Shown here piece after piece: positions 27,721 to 40,290 of a DNA stretch of 64,000 bases; within the stretch, counting starts at the first letter, position 1; the number at the start of each line of letters is the position of its first letter. Made by a program: the position numbers and the translations under genes. Under the pieces are notes generated by a model. It had not been told where the DNA came from. It made no database searches and worked only from the letters and a program-made list of their open reading frames with translations. This DNA comes from Cyanoderma ruficeps (taxonomy: Eukaryota > Chordata > Aves > Passeriformes > Timaliidae), in NCBI GenBank assembly GCA_008694505.1, contig VZDJ01000116.1:20632913-20696912 (forward strand), written 5' to 3'.

Positions 27721-30700
27721 GTGTTCTTCCCCTTGCCACAGTTAATAGCACAATCAGTCATGCTGCAAAGTTACACCCAACCAATATTAGGAAATGCTCC
27801 CTCCTGCCTTGTAAATCCCTGGTGCCACCAGCAAGAGTGGAGGAGGAGGCAGAGGAGGAGGAGGAAGAGGTGGAGGGGGCGGCATTCCAAGCATATGGAT
27901 TCTCAGGCAAAGGAAATGAAGCTGGGTACATCACACATGCTGCTTATCATGGTCACATTTACTCATGATGAAATCTTTCCCACTGAACAACGGCTGGGAT
28001 TCTCACCATTTGCTGTTCCCGTGGAAATTTTGTACTCCTTGGAGATTTCACCCTCAGGCCGCATTTTCACAGTACCTCTCAGGCAACGGAGCAGCCCCTT
28101 CCCTCTGCCCCAGCTGTGCCGTCCTTCCTGTCTCTCCTTGGTTCAGGTGAGGAACAAAGTATCACACCAGCACCTCTGTGTTGTTAAACTGAAGCTCTTC
28201 CACACTGCGAGGTGGGCTCTGCAAGATGGACAGACTTTGTGTTTACAGCATTCTCCTGTCCTTTAAGTGCTTTCCTGTTGTTATGCACAGGACTGATCAA
28301 AACTGGGATGTGCTGTCTAATGAACAAGACAAGCACAAGGATGAGGGACAGAGATGTGATACACACTCAAGAAGAACAAGTGTGATACCTGTCCTCTTTC
28401 CCTCTCTAGGTGCTTCCCAAAGCTCCCACCGTGCCGACTTCCCTCTGATCCATGACCACAACGCTGTGCGTCACATGTCAGCCAGAGCAGCGCAGCTCTT
28501 TCCCAGGAGATAAGTGAGGGGGTTTTTTGACTACACAAGAGCTCTCCTGAGCTTTCCCATGCTGGGAGGGAAGGTAGGAGGGAGGAGATCCGGCTTCCTC
28601 CCTGTCCGAGCGCCAGCCCCGTGGGCCTGCCATAGCACTGCTGGGAATATCCAGGGGCATTATGCAATTTGCAGAGGCGGTTTTTCATGCCACTTGGCAA
28701 GGCAGCGTCTGATAATGGCTCTCCCTTTGTTTGTAGCACACAATCGAGCTCATGATCTTCTCTCCAGTGCAGGCAGCCCACGGTGTTATGTCCTGTACTG
28801 CTGTGATGATGAGAACAGAGTTGTGCACAGGACAGGGAGCCCTGCAGCGCTTTCATCAGTGAATCACTGCTCGAAGTGCTCATTAGGCACAAATCATTAA
28901 TGGCCTAAAAGGACTGGAACAATCTAGCTAGGCTCCCGGTGAAAGTGCAGATTGTCTCTTTTTCAGGAGGCATGGGAAACCCTTCCTAAATCTGTTTTTA
29001 AACTTTGAATTTGGCTTCTGAGTAATGCCAGTGATTTCATTTTTCAAAGGTCACGGGAGAATTCTCTTCTGCTATCTCCAAAGGGCATGACAAACATTCC
29101 TGTAACAAAGTAATTAATTGTACAACACAATGCTCTTAGCAATTACCTTGCCATAAAGGTATTTGCAGCAGGTACCATAAGATAAACCAGTTTGTTTCCT
29201 ATTGGTTTTCAAAGAGGAAAAAACTGGGGTAAGGCTGTAGCCATTTGGTGGTGAGTTTGAGGAATAAATATAATTTGATGTATTTGCTGAATGTTTTAGT
29301 AGGTCTTAAAAGATCCTTTAATAGATTTAAAAGTCTATTTATAGACTATGCCTTTTAGAGATTGGAAAATGTATTCACTTCTGTATTCTATGTATCTATT
29401 TAAATTGCATCCAAATTTAAAGTTTTCCATAACATTAATTTAGCACCTTTTTTGAATGCTTCCTCTCGTGTAGTCTTTACTTACAGGATCCTGTATTATT
29501 TTCCCCAGTATCATTCTGCCTCCTGCATGAGAGCTCTTTCACATTTTGGACTCAAATTCCCTTGTAACACGGTGGGCAAAGGAGTCAGCCATGCAAGAAA
29601 TTAGAAGCAAAGAGTACAGTATGTTACTGAATGCAAATCTGGGTTTGTTTGTCAGGAGGGAAACCAACCCTGCACCACCAGCAGCAGTGTGCTGGCCTGT
29701 GGGTGAGAAGTGTCACTGCAAATCCGGTTAGACAAGTGTGCTCCTGCCTCTCTGACCTCTTCCACTTGGCAGTCTTTTCTCTGCATTTTTGTCTGAGAGG
29801 CTAATGTGGGAGTAAACAATGGGAACCAAACTGCCCCTCCAGCCTCAAGCTGGGCCCAGTACATCCCAGTGCACGTGCACAGGCTGATTGGCTGGGTGGG
29901 GGCAAAGGGAGATTTCATAGCTCTGGCATGTGGGTAAGTAGAGTCCAGTGCAATCAGGCAAGTGTTTTTCACCAACATGAAATAAAAATGAGACTAGGCA
30001 GACACAGCCACATTTGATGTAAAGGCTGTCTGTGGCTGTGTAATGGGCAGACATTCCTATCTACTTTTGCTGCAGAGGAGGAAGCAGTGTAACAGCTCTC
30101 TGGAGTGAGTATCCCAGGAGAACACCTATTTTCTTGGGGCTAGGGGCTGAGATGTAGCCCCTGGCTGGAGAGAGGATGTCCATGCTGGATTTACAGTTTC
30201 TGTTTGAAAATCTGGGTGACCTTTACTGCTCCAGCAATGCCTGTGCAAACAGAGCTCCCCAGCCTGAACTTTGGTTCAGATACCACTAGTAAAAAGAAAG
30301 ACACTGTAGTTAAAGCATCAAGAAATAGGTACAAAGAAGAAAAGTGTCTGTAGCTCTGCCACCAAGTTCTCCTGCATATCCTCAGGTTAATATACAGAGT
30401 CTAGCCCCATAGGGCACTTTTCCTCCTGCCTGTTTCATTGTGTTGTGTCTGGGCTTTGCAATAACTGTCATGTGGGGTAAACCATGACATCTGTGTATTA
30501 CGTGCATTTGTGTCCAGCCTCAAAATGTTTTTTCATTCCCTGAGGTGAATGCTGTTGTCAGGAGAGTTAGGTGTCCCTGTCCCCTGGTAATTATTCATTA
30601 GTTAAGATTTAATGTGTGCATGCAGGGCTGGCAGCTACCAGTGGATCCCACAGGAGAGGTCTGTGAGCCAAGTTTATGTCAGCTTTAGGGTAGGGATGGG

Positions 30701-33159
30701 TGAGTAACGGGAGTAAAAATAACAAAACTAGAAGATCAGGAGCAGTGTGCCCAAAACTTAACCCAAAACCTTTTCTTTTCATCTTGAGGCCAAACTTGCC
30801 ATTCAGATCAGAAGGCTGGGAAGACTCGAGGTCGATTTGCACCCTCATCTAGAACAAATGACAGAGCTCCACTGAGGCAAAGCAATGTTTGGGATCACAA
30901 ACCTGTGACTGTTTGTTCTACCCATATTTCTTGAGGTCTGAAAAATGCTTTAACTTCTTGTGGTTTTTTATACGCTTGTTCCCCATCTGACACCAAGATT
31001 CCTGTTTTCCTGTTCAGAAGTCTGCCTCTGCAATTTTTACTGCCTGAAAAAGAATTGTTTGCAGCCTTAGTTGCATGAATTTTGCATGGAGAATGTCTGT
31101 TAGTGGGTGTAGGCACAAGTTAAGGAACAGCACACAAAACCACAGTGGACATATACCAAAGAAATCAAGTAAGTTGAAAGATATTAATTGCCTGGCAGTT
31201 AAGAGTGGGGGATTGATGAGATCTCAGACAAAATCCTGTTCTTCTGGATGGACTCCCAAAGGAGAGGCTATGACTGGACTGGCTGATGTAGGAACTTGAC
31301 ACTGGTGGGGTAGACTGGACTTCAAGGCTTATTTAAAGTTAGTCCAATACAATACAGGTGCTTGGGAGTTGTCGGGAGCAAACCTTTTCTTGCATGCTCC
31401 AGCAGTGAGGATGTGCCAAAGGGCAGAGCACAGGTGACATTACAGCTCTTGGGGCTCTGGAGATTCTGCCTGTTTGGCTTTTCTTTTCTGCCATCTTCTG
31501 CTCTGTCTGTTATTCACCCACAAAATTACATAATATATCACCAGCTAGAACTGCATCTGCCTGCTTAATGGACGGCTCATTATCTAGGGAGGGAAACAGA
31601 GAGGACAAAAGCTTTTATGTGCCAATAGCACTGCTGAGATGTTCATGTGCATTACAGGAGAAGGAAAGGGTGTAAAACGTCTGTCCTAATTTATGGCCAG
31701 ATGGGCTGAAAGAGTCAAGGTGTAATGAAGGTCAGCATAGTTGGGAATAGGGTGGAGGCAGTAGAAGTTACTCTATTGACATAAAAGAAATTAATTTTCC
31801 AACCAAGTCCCTCTCTCATGCAGCAGAACAGAGTGAGGCAGTCCTCTCTATGTTTAAAAGTACTCCCACAGCTTTGATCTTTTCCATTTTCTGGAAATGT
31901 AAGCTTGCAAAGAGGGTCTGGCCTCATCTGGGATGATGTATTGGGCCATGTGGTGCTGGCCTTGCAGAGCAGCGTGGGCATGCCTGCTGCTCCGTGTCCT
32001 GCATCATTCTGGAAAGATCTCCAGTCACTCTGGTTACTGCAGTTAAGGCAATGTGCTGCTGCACTGCCCAGGCACCCTGCCTGCTTGGAAAGGCCATGAC
32101 ATCATTCTCATAACAGCGGGTTTTGTCCACTTCCAGTCACACAGAGGATATTTAGCTATGAATGAAAATGAAAAAGCAAATGAGAGGGAACAGTCTCCTA
32201 CCAAAACTCCATCTCCAAGGACTTCAAAATGTGGAAGTATATAACCATATGGGATTGAAAGCAACCCTTTAGCCCTGCATACTCTTCAGTGTCAGATGTA
32301 TCCCATTCCAATCAGTAGATTATGGCAATCAACTATAGGTTTTTCTTTTACTGGTTGTTAAAATAAACACTTGTTTTGAACTCAAGGCAGAGCAGTGTTG
32401 GCACCAGGTATCAGGCTCAGTTTCAGTAGAACTTGTGGCAGATATGTACTGATTAAACCATATGGTGGGGGGAGTTGTGCTGCCTGTGCTGGCAGGAAAC
32501 CAGAATGTTGCATTGGGTTCCCCCAGACAAAAAATTCCATGAAGTTTTGCAGCTGTAGTTTCATTTCATTTCACTGTCTGACTAACCTTCTTACTTGATT
32601 TTCTGTTATTTCCTCTATATGCTTCCCACACAGAAAGTCAAAAATTCCAAGTTGCATTTTGAACAAGTTTTAAGATTAGCTTCTCCATTTATGTGAGGTG
32701 ACCCTGGGTTTTGGTAATAAAATGTGCTGGGATTGTGGGTAGAGGGAAAAAGAAGATTCCTCAGTGGGGGTGAGTGCTGATGACTTTAACAAAGTCACGG
32801 TGTAATATGCTATTCTGCTGACTTTTGCCTTGTTTAATTACCTTCTGAATCCCAAGAACTGAACCGTGCCTCACCAGCTCATTATGTCCCCTGAGTTTGC
32901 TCTCCCCAGCAAATAGGTGCTTTCCCTGCAGTCTCTGGAGGCTCTTTGTTGCTGTTCTGATACATCAAATGTGTTTGTTTTGCACATTGATGTTTGTGTT
33001 TTCCGCACTGCTTGTGTTTTCCAATTCCTTGGAGCACTGAGGATGCTGCTGAATTGCCAGAATCCTGGTAGGATGCTGACTTGAGATTACTGTCAATGGC
33101 CTCATTACGTTAACAAAGGATATTTTAAGAAATACAAAAGATGCGGCATTTACTTTCTT
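27721..33159. other. Noncoding DNA with a GGA-rich tract
   Basis: I see no supported gene. A GGA/GAG trinucleotide-rich tract lies at about 27838-27878 and makes chance frames that read as Glu- or Arg-rich runs. A minus-strand frame at 28317-28892 (191 codons) is the longest in the window. It overlaps plus-strand open frames, lacks recognisable domains and is judged spurious. A stretch at about 29040-29160 (AT-rich, TAATTAATTG-type words) has the look of a conserved noncoding element, unverified. Confidence 0.5.
27838..27878. repeat. GGA-rich trinucleotide tract
   Basis: This is about 41 bp of imperfect GGA/GAG repeats on the plus strand, interrupted by single C and T bases. It is low-complexity DNA. 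It inflates open frames by avoiding stop codons in several phases, which explains the Glu-rich run in the frame at 27708-27968. Confidence 0.8.
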
Positions 33160-33219
33160 GGGAGAGGGAGGGGGAGAGAGAGAGAGAGAGAGAGACAGAG
33201 AGAGAGAATGTGTGTGTAT
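33160..33219. repeat. Compound (GA)n-(TG)n microsatellite
   Basis: A GA dinucleotide array (about 33172-33207, with one AC interruption) is preceded by a G-rich purine lead and followed directly by a short (TG)n run. Such compound dinucleotide microsatellites are typical of vertebrate intergenic and intronic DNA and are likely to be length-variable. The Arg/Glu-rich frame across it is not a gene. Confidence 0.93.
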
Positions 33220-36200
33220 GAATGGACTTACACTGCAAGTCCCTCACTCTTCAGCTGGAAATGACTGCCAGCCTCTCCACATTGTAGTCAGAGTAACGAT
33301 GGCTTCTGATTTGTATTTCGGGGCTTCTCCCAGTGTGCTTGGCTCACCCGATCCGTGCGTGCAGGGCAATTATTTTTCCTCCTGATGAGCTCCTCACCTC
33401 TGTCGTGGCACATCTGAATTTGGCACAGCCTTCATAGACACAGCAGTGGGACTTGCAGCATCACAGCATCTTTGTGCAGTTGCAGGTCAGAGCTGCTGTG
33501 GTCTCATTCCCTCCTTCGAGCCAGCACAAGCATTGTGGCTGGAAAATTAGTCGCTTTGGGAAACTAAGCTGGAAAAGAAGTAATGCTGTTATGAAAAAAA
33601 TAATTAATTCCCTGTCCACTTCCCTTTTGGAGGAACACAGCTAGGTGTGGTGAGGGCTAGGGAGGAGTTGGCACCTTAGTCTGCCCTTCTCCCTCCAGAA
33701 ATTCTTGAGGAAGAATATCAAAGAGGAGGATATTGACTGCAAATCTTCTCTCTAATGAAATGGAGACCTGTGCACAGTCGGTATCCTGAATCAAAGGGAA
33801 CAAGCTCTTTCCCTTCCTCCCTGTTGTCAGGCCATCAGAAGGTAGTTGGCATATCCCTTATTAGAGGAAATGTGGTCCTTCCCTTAAGCTTGTCTGCTCG
33901 GTGGTGTTCTGTAAACACAGATCAGTAAAGTGTCACAAATCCTATCCTACTACCCGTATTCAACAGCAAATGAAACACCCTCGAGCTTAGCATATTATCA
34001 TTTCATGAATTTACAATTAAGGACCTAGATAAGATTAATTACTTCCAAGGTGACTCTTTACAATTGTCTCTTTATAATGGAGTTTGTGACCAGCCCACTG
34101 TGGTTTTGTCACCAAGAGAAATCACAGACAATTTAACAGCTCGATAGAAAAGGTTTGTTTAACAGGCCTTTTTCTCCTTCCCTTATAGTTCCCTTACGAG
34201 AAAAAAAAAATCCCTAGGAAAAAGTACATCCAACTGATAGTGAACTTGAAAAATAACAGTCTATAACCGGGGTATTTACTTTATTTCTGTTGCTCCAAGT
34301 AAAAATATTTCAGGCATCATGTTCTTCCAAAACCTCTGAGTGGATGAAATGTAGCAATATTGTAACAGAAAAGATCTGTACATGTTGGATAGAGTGACCA
34401 GATCTCTGACAGATTTTTTTTCTGTACAAAATGCTGAGACCAGAGGAAGAAAGGAGACTATGAATTCTACCACAAAACATCAACTGCATATTTATTTATT
34501 TGTTAATCTGCCTTATGCCCAGCTGAAAGGGACCAATCTGAGTCCAACAAAAGTGCTGGCTCCCAGCTGATGGGAAGACTGCAAAGCAAAACCCAGCATG
34601 CCACAAGGAACAGGATACAGATGGGTAGGATTTCCCCGAGGAGATGTCACTGCCTAAGAAAGAGCCCTGCTACTCCTGCTCAGGCAAAATGCTGCTGTTA
34701 GTGTGAGAAGGAGACAGATTCTCTGATCTGCTATGGGATGTATACCTCAACCACAGCTTGACCAGAAAGGCTACATTAATTCTGTCTCTGTTCCTGGCCT
34801 CCCAATAAACAGACCAGGAAGCATTATCTTTAGATGTATATGTTAAATTTATCCCACATGAGACAATAATTTCTTTTGTCTTTCCCAAGGCAGCATTCAG
34901 GGAAGTTGATTAGTAGTCACTGTGCTTGGGGGTCAAAGTTCAAGCAATAAAAAGCCCTTAGCTACACCCTTCAAAACCAACAACAAAAGCTGGGATTTCA
35001 GGGTGGTTGTTTTTGATAGGTGGCCTGTTCTAAGTTTTGAGGCTTCTTACTGCTCACATTTTTCAGTCTGTGAACTAGAAACCTGTGCTTTTACTTTTGG
35101 CGATGACTCGTGAGGGTCTCAGCTCTTGCTCCAACTCCTGAGAAGATGGGCTTCCTGGAAGACACCTTGTATCACAAGATTTGTGGTAGAAGCCTCTAAG
35201 CTTCTGAATGCAAAAGCCCACAGGAGTTAGGTGGGAATTGTGCAACTCCCTTGGAATACATTCCCATTTTCTAATGAGTTCTTGTCTGCTCCCTAGTTAC
35301 AAGATCAGGAAGCAGCTCACATTTCTGAAATATCAGCAAACCCTCCTCCACAAAACTGAAAATGTTTTGAATATTAAAATGAGGGTGATATTTTTCAAGT
35401 TTGCCTGGGGGAGCAGAATGACTTATCCCCAATATGACAAGAAGAGATTGTATTGCTACAGTGCCTGGGCAGCTTTGCTTGGGACATCATAACTGGGACT
35501 TGTCAGTCTGTCACAGGCTGAGAAGGGGCAGCAGCAGAAGGCTTGTGCTGTGAACACTGGCCATGAACATAGAGAAATCAGAGAGCTCCTGAGCTGCTCT
35601 TCTGTGGGTGCCTGACTGCAGCTTGTTCAACTGCAAATCAATCACTGTAGTTAGCAGCTCTGCCTGAGAGGCATCTGTAGGGCTGACCCATAACTGGGCT
35701 TCATAATGCATTGACAGCATTTTTTTACTGCATTTTGATAGAGCACTTGCATCACATCATTCCCATGGCATGAGTTGTTTATCTCTGGATGAGGATTAGC
35801 ACAGCACTGTACCATGGTCTAGCATAACTGAGTAAGTGGGTTAGTGTAATCCTCCTGAGGATTGCTGTCCTGAAGGGATTCCTGAGAAGGCTTCATGCAT
35901 GTACCAGGCTTTTAGATGATTTTAAATTAGATTTTTGAGGGGGTTTTGTGGAATTTTATGTGGTGCAGTCTGTCTCCAAGACATCTGGGCAGTAGCCGAG
36001 TCAACAAAGGCCATTGCAGAGCCTAAAGACAATTAGTATTGGTGTGTGAAGAAAACGCTACTGAGACAACAGGTAATTAAAATATGACTCTGACAAATGG
36101 GCACCCCAGTACAGAATTCAAACAGGGTCATGCCTGGACAGTTGTGTTGGTTGTTGATGTCTGGCACTTATAGATGTTCCTCCTCAATATATTCTTGTTT

Positions 36201-37650
36201 TGCCTCAAAGCACTTGAAGAACAGCAAATCATGTGCAGCACTGCTCTTCAGCCGGGGGATAAGGATGCTGCCACAGCACTGTCCAGACACTTAGAAATCT
36301 GTATCCTAGTGTTTAGAAGAAAGAGCAAACTGGACTTCCTCAAAGCCACAGTAATTTGTATCCTATATCTTCTTTTTTGCTATTAACTACTTGGTAAAAT
36401 TCTCTGGTCTGATTTAGGTAGGAAATTTGGTCCCAGTTCATGCATCTCAAGTGCAGAAGAGACCTTTGAATTAAAGTTACTAAACAATGTTTTCCAGCAG
36501 GAAAAGAAAGCAGGCAGTACCACTCTGTCTCAAAAGGACATTTCTAAATTAAAAAGGTCCTATACAATAACAACACAGAAATTATAGTAGCTGAAACAGG
36601 AACCTTGATGCTGAGGGAGATTTTAAGCAGTCCAGATATAAAGTATATCCTTGTGCCCCTAGCAAGGATGCAGACTTCTCTCCCACACACCTCAGTCATT
36701 CATGAAAAGCCAAGTCCTGGAATTTTAAAAGGCAAAAATATTACAGCAACAGCAACAACAAACATAACAATCAGATGTTAAATGGTTCCCAATGATCTTA
36801 TCAGTGAGTTGCATAATTAGGTAGAAGGAGAAAGAAGCACTCAGCATTCTTCAGGACCTGGTCAGTTATTTTACTGTCAGTCATGAACCTTGACCTTTCT
36901 GAAAAACTTTCTGTTGCATTGGGAATTGTGAAAAATCTAGGTCCCCTTTTCTCACAGTATTGCAAGCCTCCCTGTGGATCATCTTGTCAAATTGTTTAAG
37001 TCTGCTCCCAGATTTTCAGGCTGGTTTGAGAGGTTTCCCCTCCCCATCCCAGTTCTAGCCATGCACTTCTGTGTGCTGTTCCCCCCAGGCAGGGCAGACG
37101 TGGGTGGCCTGTGCTGTGACCCCAACTGCTGAAATCATCAGAGGGGTTTGTTAGGAAGTTACACAGAGTGGCTTAACCTGGGTTCACATGGCGCCCCAGT
37201 GAGAGAAATAACCCAGCAAGCTAAAACAGGTAATTTTCTGCTGGATTAATGAGCTGAGGCAAGTCTTACGAGCCCCAAAACCAACACAAAGAAAGCAATG
37301 GGAACTTCTCCCAGGAGCGAGAATGGGAACAGGGAAAAGCAGGGATGTGAGGAGGAAGAGCATTTTCACGCTTTTGGCCACAGCAACTCCACCATGACGT
37401 GTCATTTCACCCTCTGTTGTGCCGTTGGGGTTGAAAATAGCCCTGCTAAAATAAAACAGGCTGTGGTTTGGGCTTGGGTGGATTGCAGTGCGCACGATCC
37501 TGGGTCAGCTCCAGAGCACAGTTCCACCACTTCTTGCATTAGTCGCAGCTGAGGAAGTGATTTTGGGATGGGGGAAGCAAAGAGGGGGAAGTGAGACGGC
37601 AAGGAGGGATACTGAGCTGAAGGGAAAGGGAGTGGGACTTCTCAGCTCCG
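33220..37650. other. Noncoding DNA upstream of the CpG island
   Basis: I see no supported gene. The stretch at about 33985-34085 is AT-rich with several homeodomain-like (AATTA/TAATTA) and ATAA words, and could be a conserved noncoding element. An A-rich run lies at about 34200-34210. Towards the right-hand end the sequence becomes G- and purine-richer as it approaches the CpG island. Confidence 0.5.
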
Positions 37651-37659
37651 CTCAGTCAG

Positions 37660-37930
37660 TGGTGACTTCAGCCGTGTTGCAGAGACCCTTTCCCGCCGCA
37701 GCAGCGGGCACTCCGCCCCATCCCGCTGTAGCCGGGGCCGTACGCGGTTCCGCTCGGAAGCCGCAGGGTGTGGCCCATGGGAGCCTGTCCCGCAGGAGCC
37801 GCGCTGCTCCGTCCCCGCCGGGCCCTGCTCTGGGGCTGCTGCACACCCCGTCCGCCGGGTCTCCCCCGCCGCTGCCCCGACAGAGCCGACGGAGGCGCTG
37901 ATGTGAGACGGGCTGCGAACCCAGCGTGCG
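37660..37930. promoter_or_regulatory. CpG island, candidate promoter / first exon
   Basis: Between 37681 and 37930 I count about 31 CpG dinucleotides in 250 bp of very GC-rich sequence. Long stretches elsewhere in the window have almost none. GC-box-like words are present (CCGCCCC at 37713-37719, CCCCGCC at about 37813 and 37864), and an inverted CCAAT box (ATTGG) lies at 38041-38045. In vertebrates, unmethylated islands like this usually mark transcription start sites. Direction is not resolved. On the plus strand an ATG at 37777 opens 42 codons with an Ala/Leu/Arg-rich leader-like start, ending at a possible donor (GAT|GTGAGA) at 37902/37903. On the minus strand a frame at 37652-38131 is also open, and the CCAAT box orientation and position would suit minus-strand transcription. 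No TATA box is obvious. Confidence 0.7.
37777..37902 (+). CDS. Speculative first coding exon inside the CpG island
   Basis: An ATG at 37777 begins 42 codons (MGACPAGAALL at the N-terminus, rich in Ala, Leu, Arg, Pro and Cys). They run to a phase-0 GT at 37903 with a weak donor context (GAT|GTGAGA). The reading frame stays open to 37995. The leader-like hydrophobic and basic start could be a signal or targeting peptide. However, GC-rich DNA has few stop codons in any frame, so openness carries little weight. No family is recognised. It could not join directly in frame to the candidate exon at 63591, whose acceptor is phase 1. A noncoding first exon, or a transcript from the other strand, is equally possible. 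Confidence 0.15.
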
Positions 37931-38565
37931 ACTTCCTCTGGAAATACAGGCCATTGCCTCCTCCTTCACCTTCAGTGACAATTGCTGTGACCTGAGCCGG
38001 ACCTCCTCACTCGTACAAAAGGAGCCTGACCTTTGCGACCATTGGTAGCATTTGCTGCAGCCAGTTAAGCCGAGGCTCTCTGGAGGTTGCAGTTCAGTCA
38101 GTTTTAAGCTGCAAGGCTTGAGAGGAAACACTGACTGACGTACTAAATTTTGTACCTTTACAGAAGGTCAGACTTAGTCCACTGGCCTTCAACTGTGATG
38201 TGGGAGCAAGTTCAGTTTCCATTTCACTGCTAGTTGCCAAAATTAAATATCCCCATAATGTTTCTATCCCAAACCATATTAAAATTCAGGCTTTGATGCA
38301 ATTGAACGTTCAACAAATTTGGCCCTGCTTGTACTGGGGCTTATTTCACTATTAAAAGTAATTTTAATTTCTTATGGATGATTCCTGTTACTGCTCACAG
38401 CCCATGGTCCTTTATACATCACTGCAATATCTAAACACGTTCAGTTTCGTCTCATGCCTGTAAGAGAGGAGAGTCCCTTTCACCCTGTAGCTTGGGAAAT
38501 GGAGGCACAGACCAGCTGCTTTCAAAGTCACTTGGGTATACCCCATCCCCAGTGTGGATACCTAA
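37931..38565. other. CpG island shore, noncoding
   Basis: CpG density falls off quickly here. The stretch contains the inverted CCAAT box at 38041-38045. I see no exon with acceptable splice sites. If the island drives minus-strand transcription this is proximal promoter. If it drives plus-strand transcription this is the first intron or 5' UTR. Confidence 0.45.
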
Positions 38566-38708
38566 CCCTGGAATTGCTCAAGGCCAAGTTGGATAGGGGG
38601 ATTTGAGCAGCATAGTCTAGTAAAAGGTGTCTCTGACCATGGCAGGAGACTTGGAACTAGAGAATCTTTAAAGATTCCCTTTCAATTCAAACCATTCTAA
38701 GATTCTGA
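38566..38708 (+). mobile_element. CR1 LINE, truncated 3' end
   Basis: This 143-bp segment matches the terminal part of avian CR1 from memory. It has the 'CCTGGAA-TGCTCAAGGCC-AGTTGGA' region, the 'GGAACTAGA-ATCTTTAA' region, a degenerate 'TTCAATTCAAACCATTCTAAGATTCTGA' tail, and the characteristic 8-bp-type tail in place of poly(A). The orientation is plus. It is 5'-truncated, as nearly all CR1 copies are, and carries many substitutions, so the insertion is old. It lies about 640 bp beyond the CpG island. Confidence 0.9.
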
Positions 38709-40206
38709 TCAACTAGAGCCCTGAGTTTAGGTCCTTTCTTGGCCATGGACAATCTTCATCACCTCAGGTGTGTGCCTTTGGATTTTAATAGGTCTTAAGT
38801 GACTACCTATGGTTTAAGGTTCCAGACTCTCACCAAGTTAATCTAAGTACCTAGGATCCCAGGCAGTTTTGAGTAGCTTATGGGCACTTTGGACAAAGCA
38901 AAAGGTACCTTTTTGTGTTCTAGGAGGAAAAATTGAGGTCAGAAAACAAACTTTTCTCAGGGATCAGGGGAGAGGACCTGAGTTCCAACCTGTCTGAGAG
39001 CATATGCTTGCAAGAATGGCTGATTAGGTATGGTGCAAACTTTATTCTTCTCTTCCCACAGGTGTAAACTTCTTGGAGTTCATATATGTTAGGCAGGAAA
39101 GACATCTCATTTAATATACCAACTCCGTGTATATAGAAAAAATGTCAGGACCAGGACTGAAGGTTTGAGTCTGGGAAGAGAAATCCCATTTGTGCAGCAG
39201 AGCAGGAGCTTGAATTTGGTTATTTCTCCCCACTAGCTGGTCCAGATAACTACATGACATATCAAATCAACTAATCCTGCTTTGTGTAATACATAAATTC
39301 ATTTACAGCCATCTCTTATGGCAAAGAAGATATACACTGTGTGTCCTCTGTTAACTGTATTTTTTTAGGAGTGCGATCAGTAAGCTTTTAATTAGCTGGT
39401 TACCTTAACAGCCTCAGAGAAGGCTGTGCCTGCTTTCCTTCTCCCAGACCATGTACCCTGATCCTGGAAAGTGCTGAGCTCTTGTGTCAGAATGAAACAA
39501 GAAGGTAAGGTGAAAAAACGTAAGGTCATCCAAGCTCCACTTCCCCACAAACAGGCATCTTGAGTTATGAAGACAAAACCCCAGGGAAGAGAGGATGCCA
39601 AGAGAGAGGGGCAACAGGTGGAGCAAACGTGAAACATATCCTGGTAAATCCATTTTGGACAAGTATTAGCACTTCATCTGTAGCACATGGCAGTGTATCA
39701 CTGTTCCAGCTGCTGAGGCTTTGAACCATCTTGTGAAACTTGTTCAAAACCCTGGAGGAGGATTTAGCTCCTCAAGCTCCCCAACCTGTTTCAGCAGGGA
39801 CTCATGGTCAGTGAGCAATTATTGGCAGGACAGGGTGATGACCTAATGCCTGTGCTGGCATGGAGAAGCTGAGGTTTGATTTGATTTTCCTCTTTTTGGG
39901 AACTACTGGCAGTGTTTGCCTTTTTCCCTATAAAATACAAAGTGAAGGTGCAAACCAACTCTATCACACACACACATATGCACACACAGAGGGGTGATTG
40001 ACTTGTTTGGCTCTAAGTGCCTTACCCCAAGCACCTGCTTACATAGCTATGACATTTGATGTGCCTTTGGGATTTCAGGAACTGTAAAGACATGCCTTGT
40101 ACTGTGTGGCATCCTCAAAAATCCCTGTGCTAAGCAGAGGAAATGTAAAGCTAGAAAGAAAATAGGTGGTGTTGGAAATTAATAGGCCAAGAGAAAGGGA
40201 AGGTAC
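38709..40206. other. Noncoding DNA with a short CA repeat
   Basis: I see no supported gene. A short imperfect CA dinucleotide repeat lies at about 39964-39987. Minus-strand open frames at 39392-39747 are mutually overlapping and chance-like. Confidence 0.55.
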
Positions 40207-40290
40207 AGGGAAAGAGGAAGAGGAAGGGGAAGGGGAAAGGGGAAAAGGGAAAGGGGAAGGGGAAGGGGAAGGGGAAGGGGAAAGGAAGAG
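40207..40290 (+). repeat. 84-bp homopurine (GGGGAA)n tract
   Basis: The plus strand contains only A and G for 84 bases, mostly repeats of GGGGAA and GGGGAAA. Ten or so G-runs of three or four make it a strong potential G-quadruplex, and the homopurine:homopyrimidine character also allows triplex DNA. The Gly/Glu/Lys-rich (plus) and Ser/Pro-rich (minus) open frames across it are products of the repeat. Instability and individual length variation are likely. Confidence 0.95.

Noticed and set aside
28317..28892. Minus-strand open frame of 191 codons, longest in the window
   Set aside because: It overlaps plus-strand open frames, has no recognisable domain, a Ser/His/Cys/Leu-rich chance-like composition and no splice support. 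Frames of this length occur by chance in 128 kb of double-strand search space.
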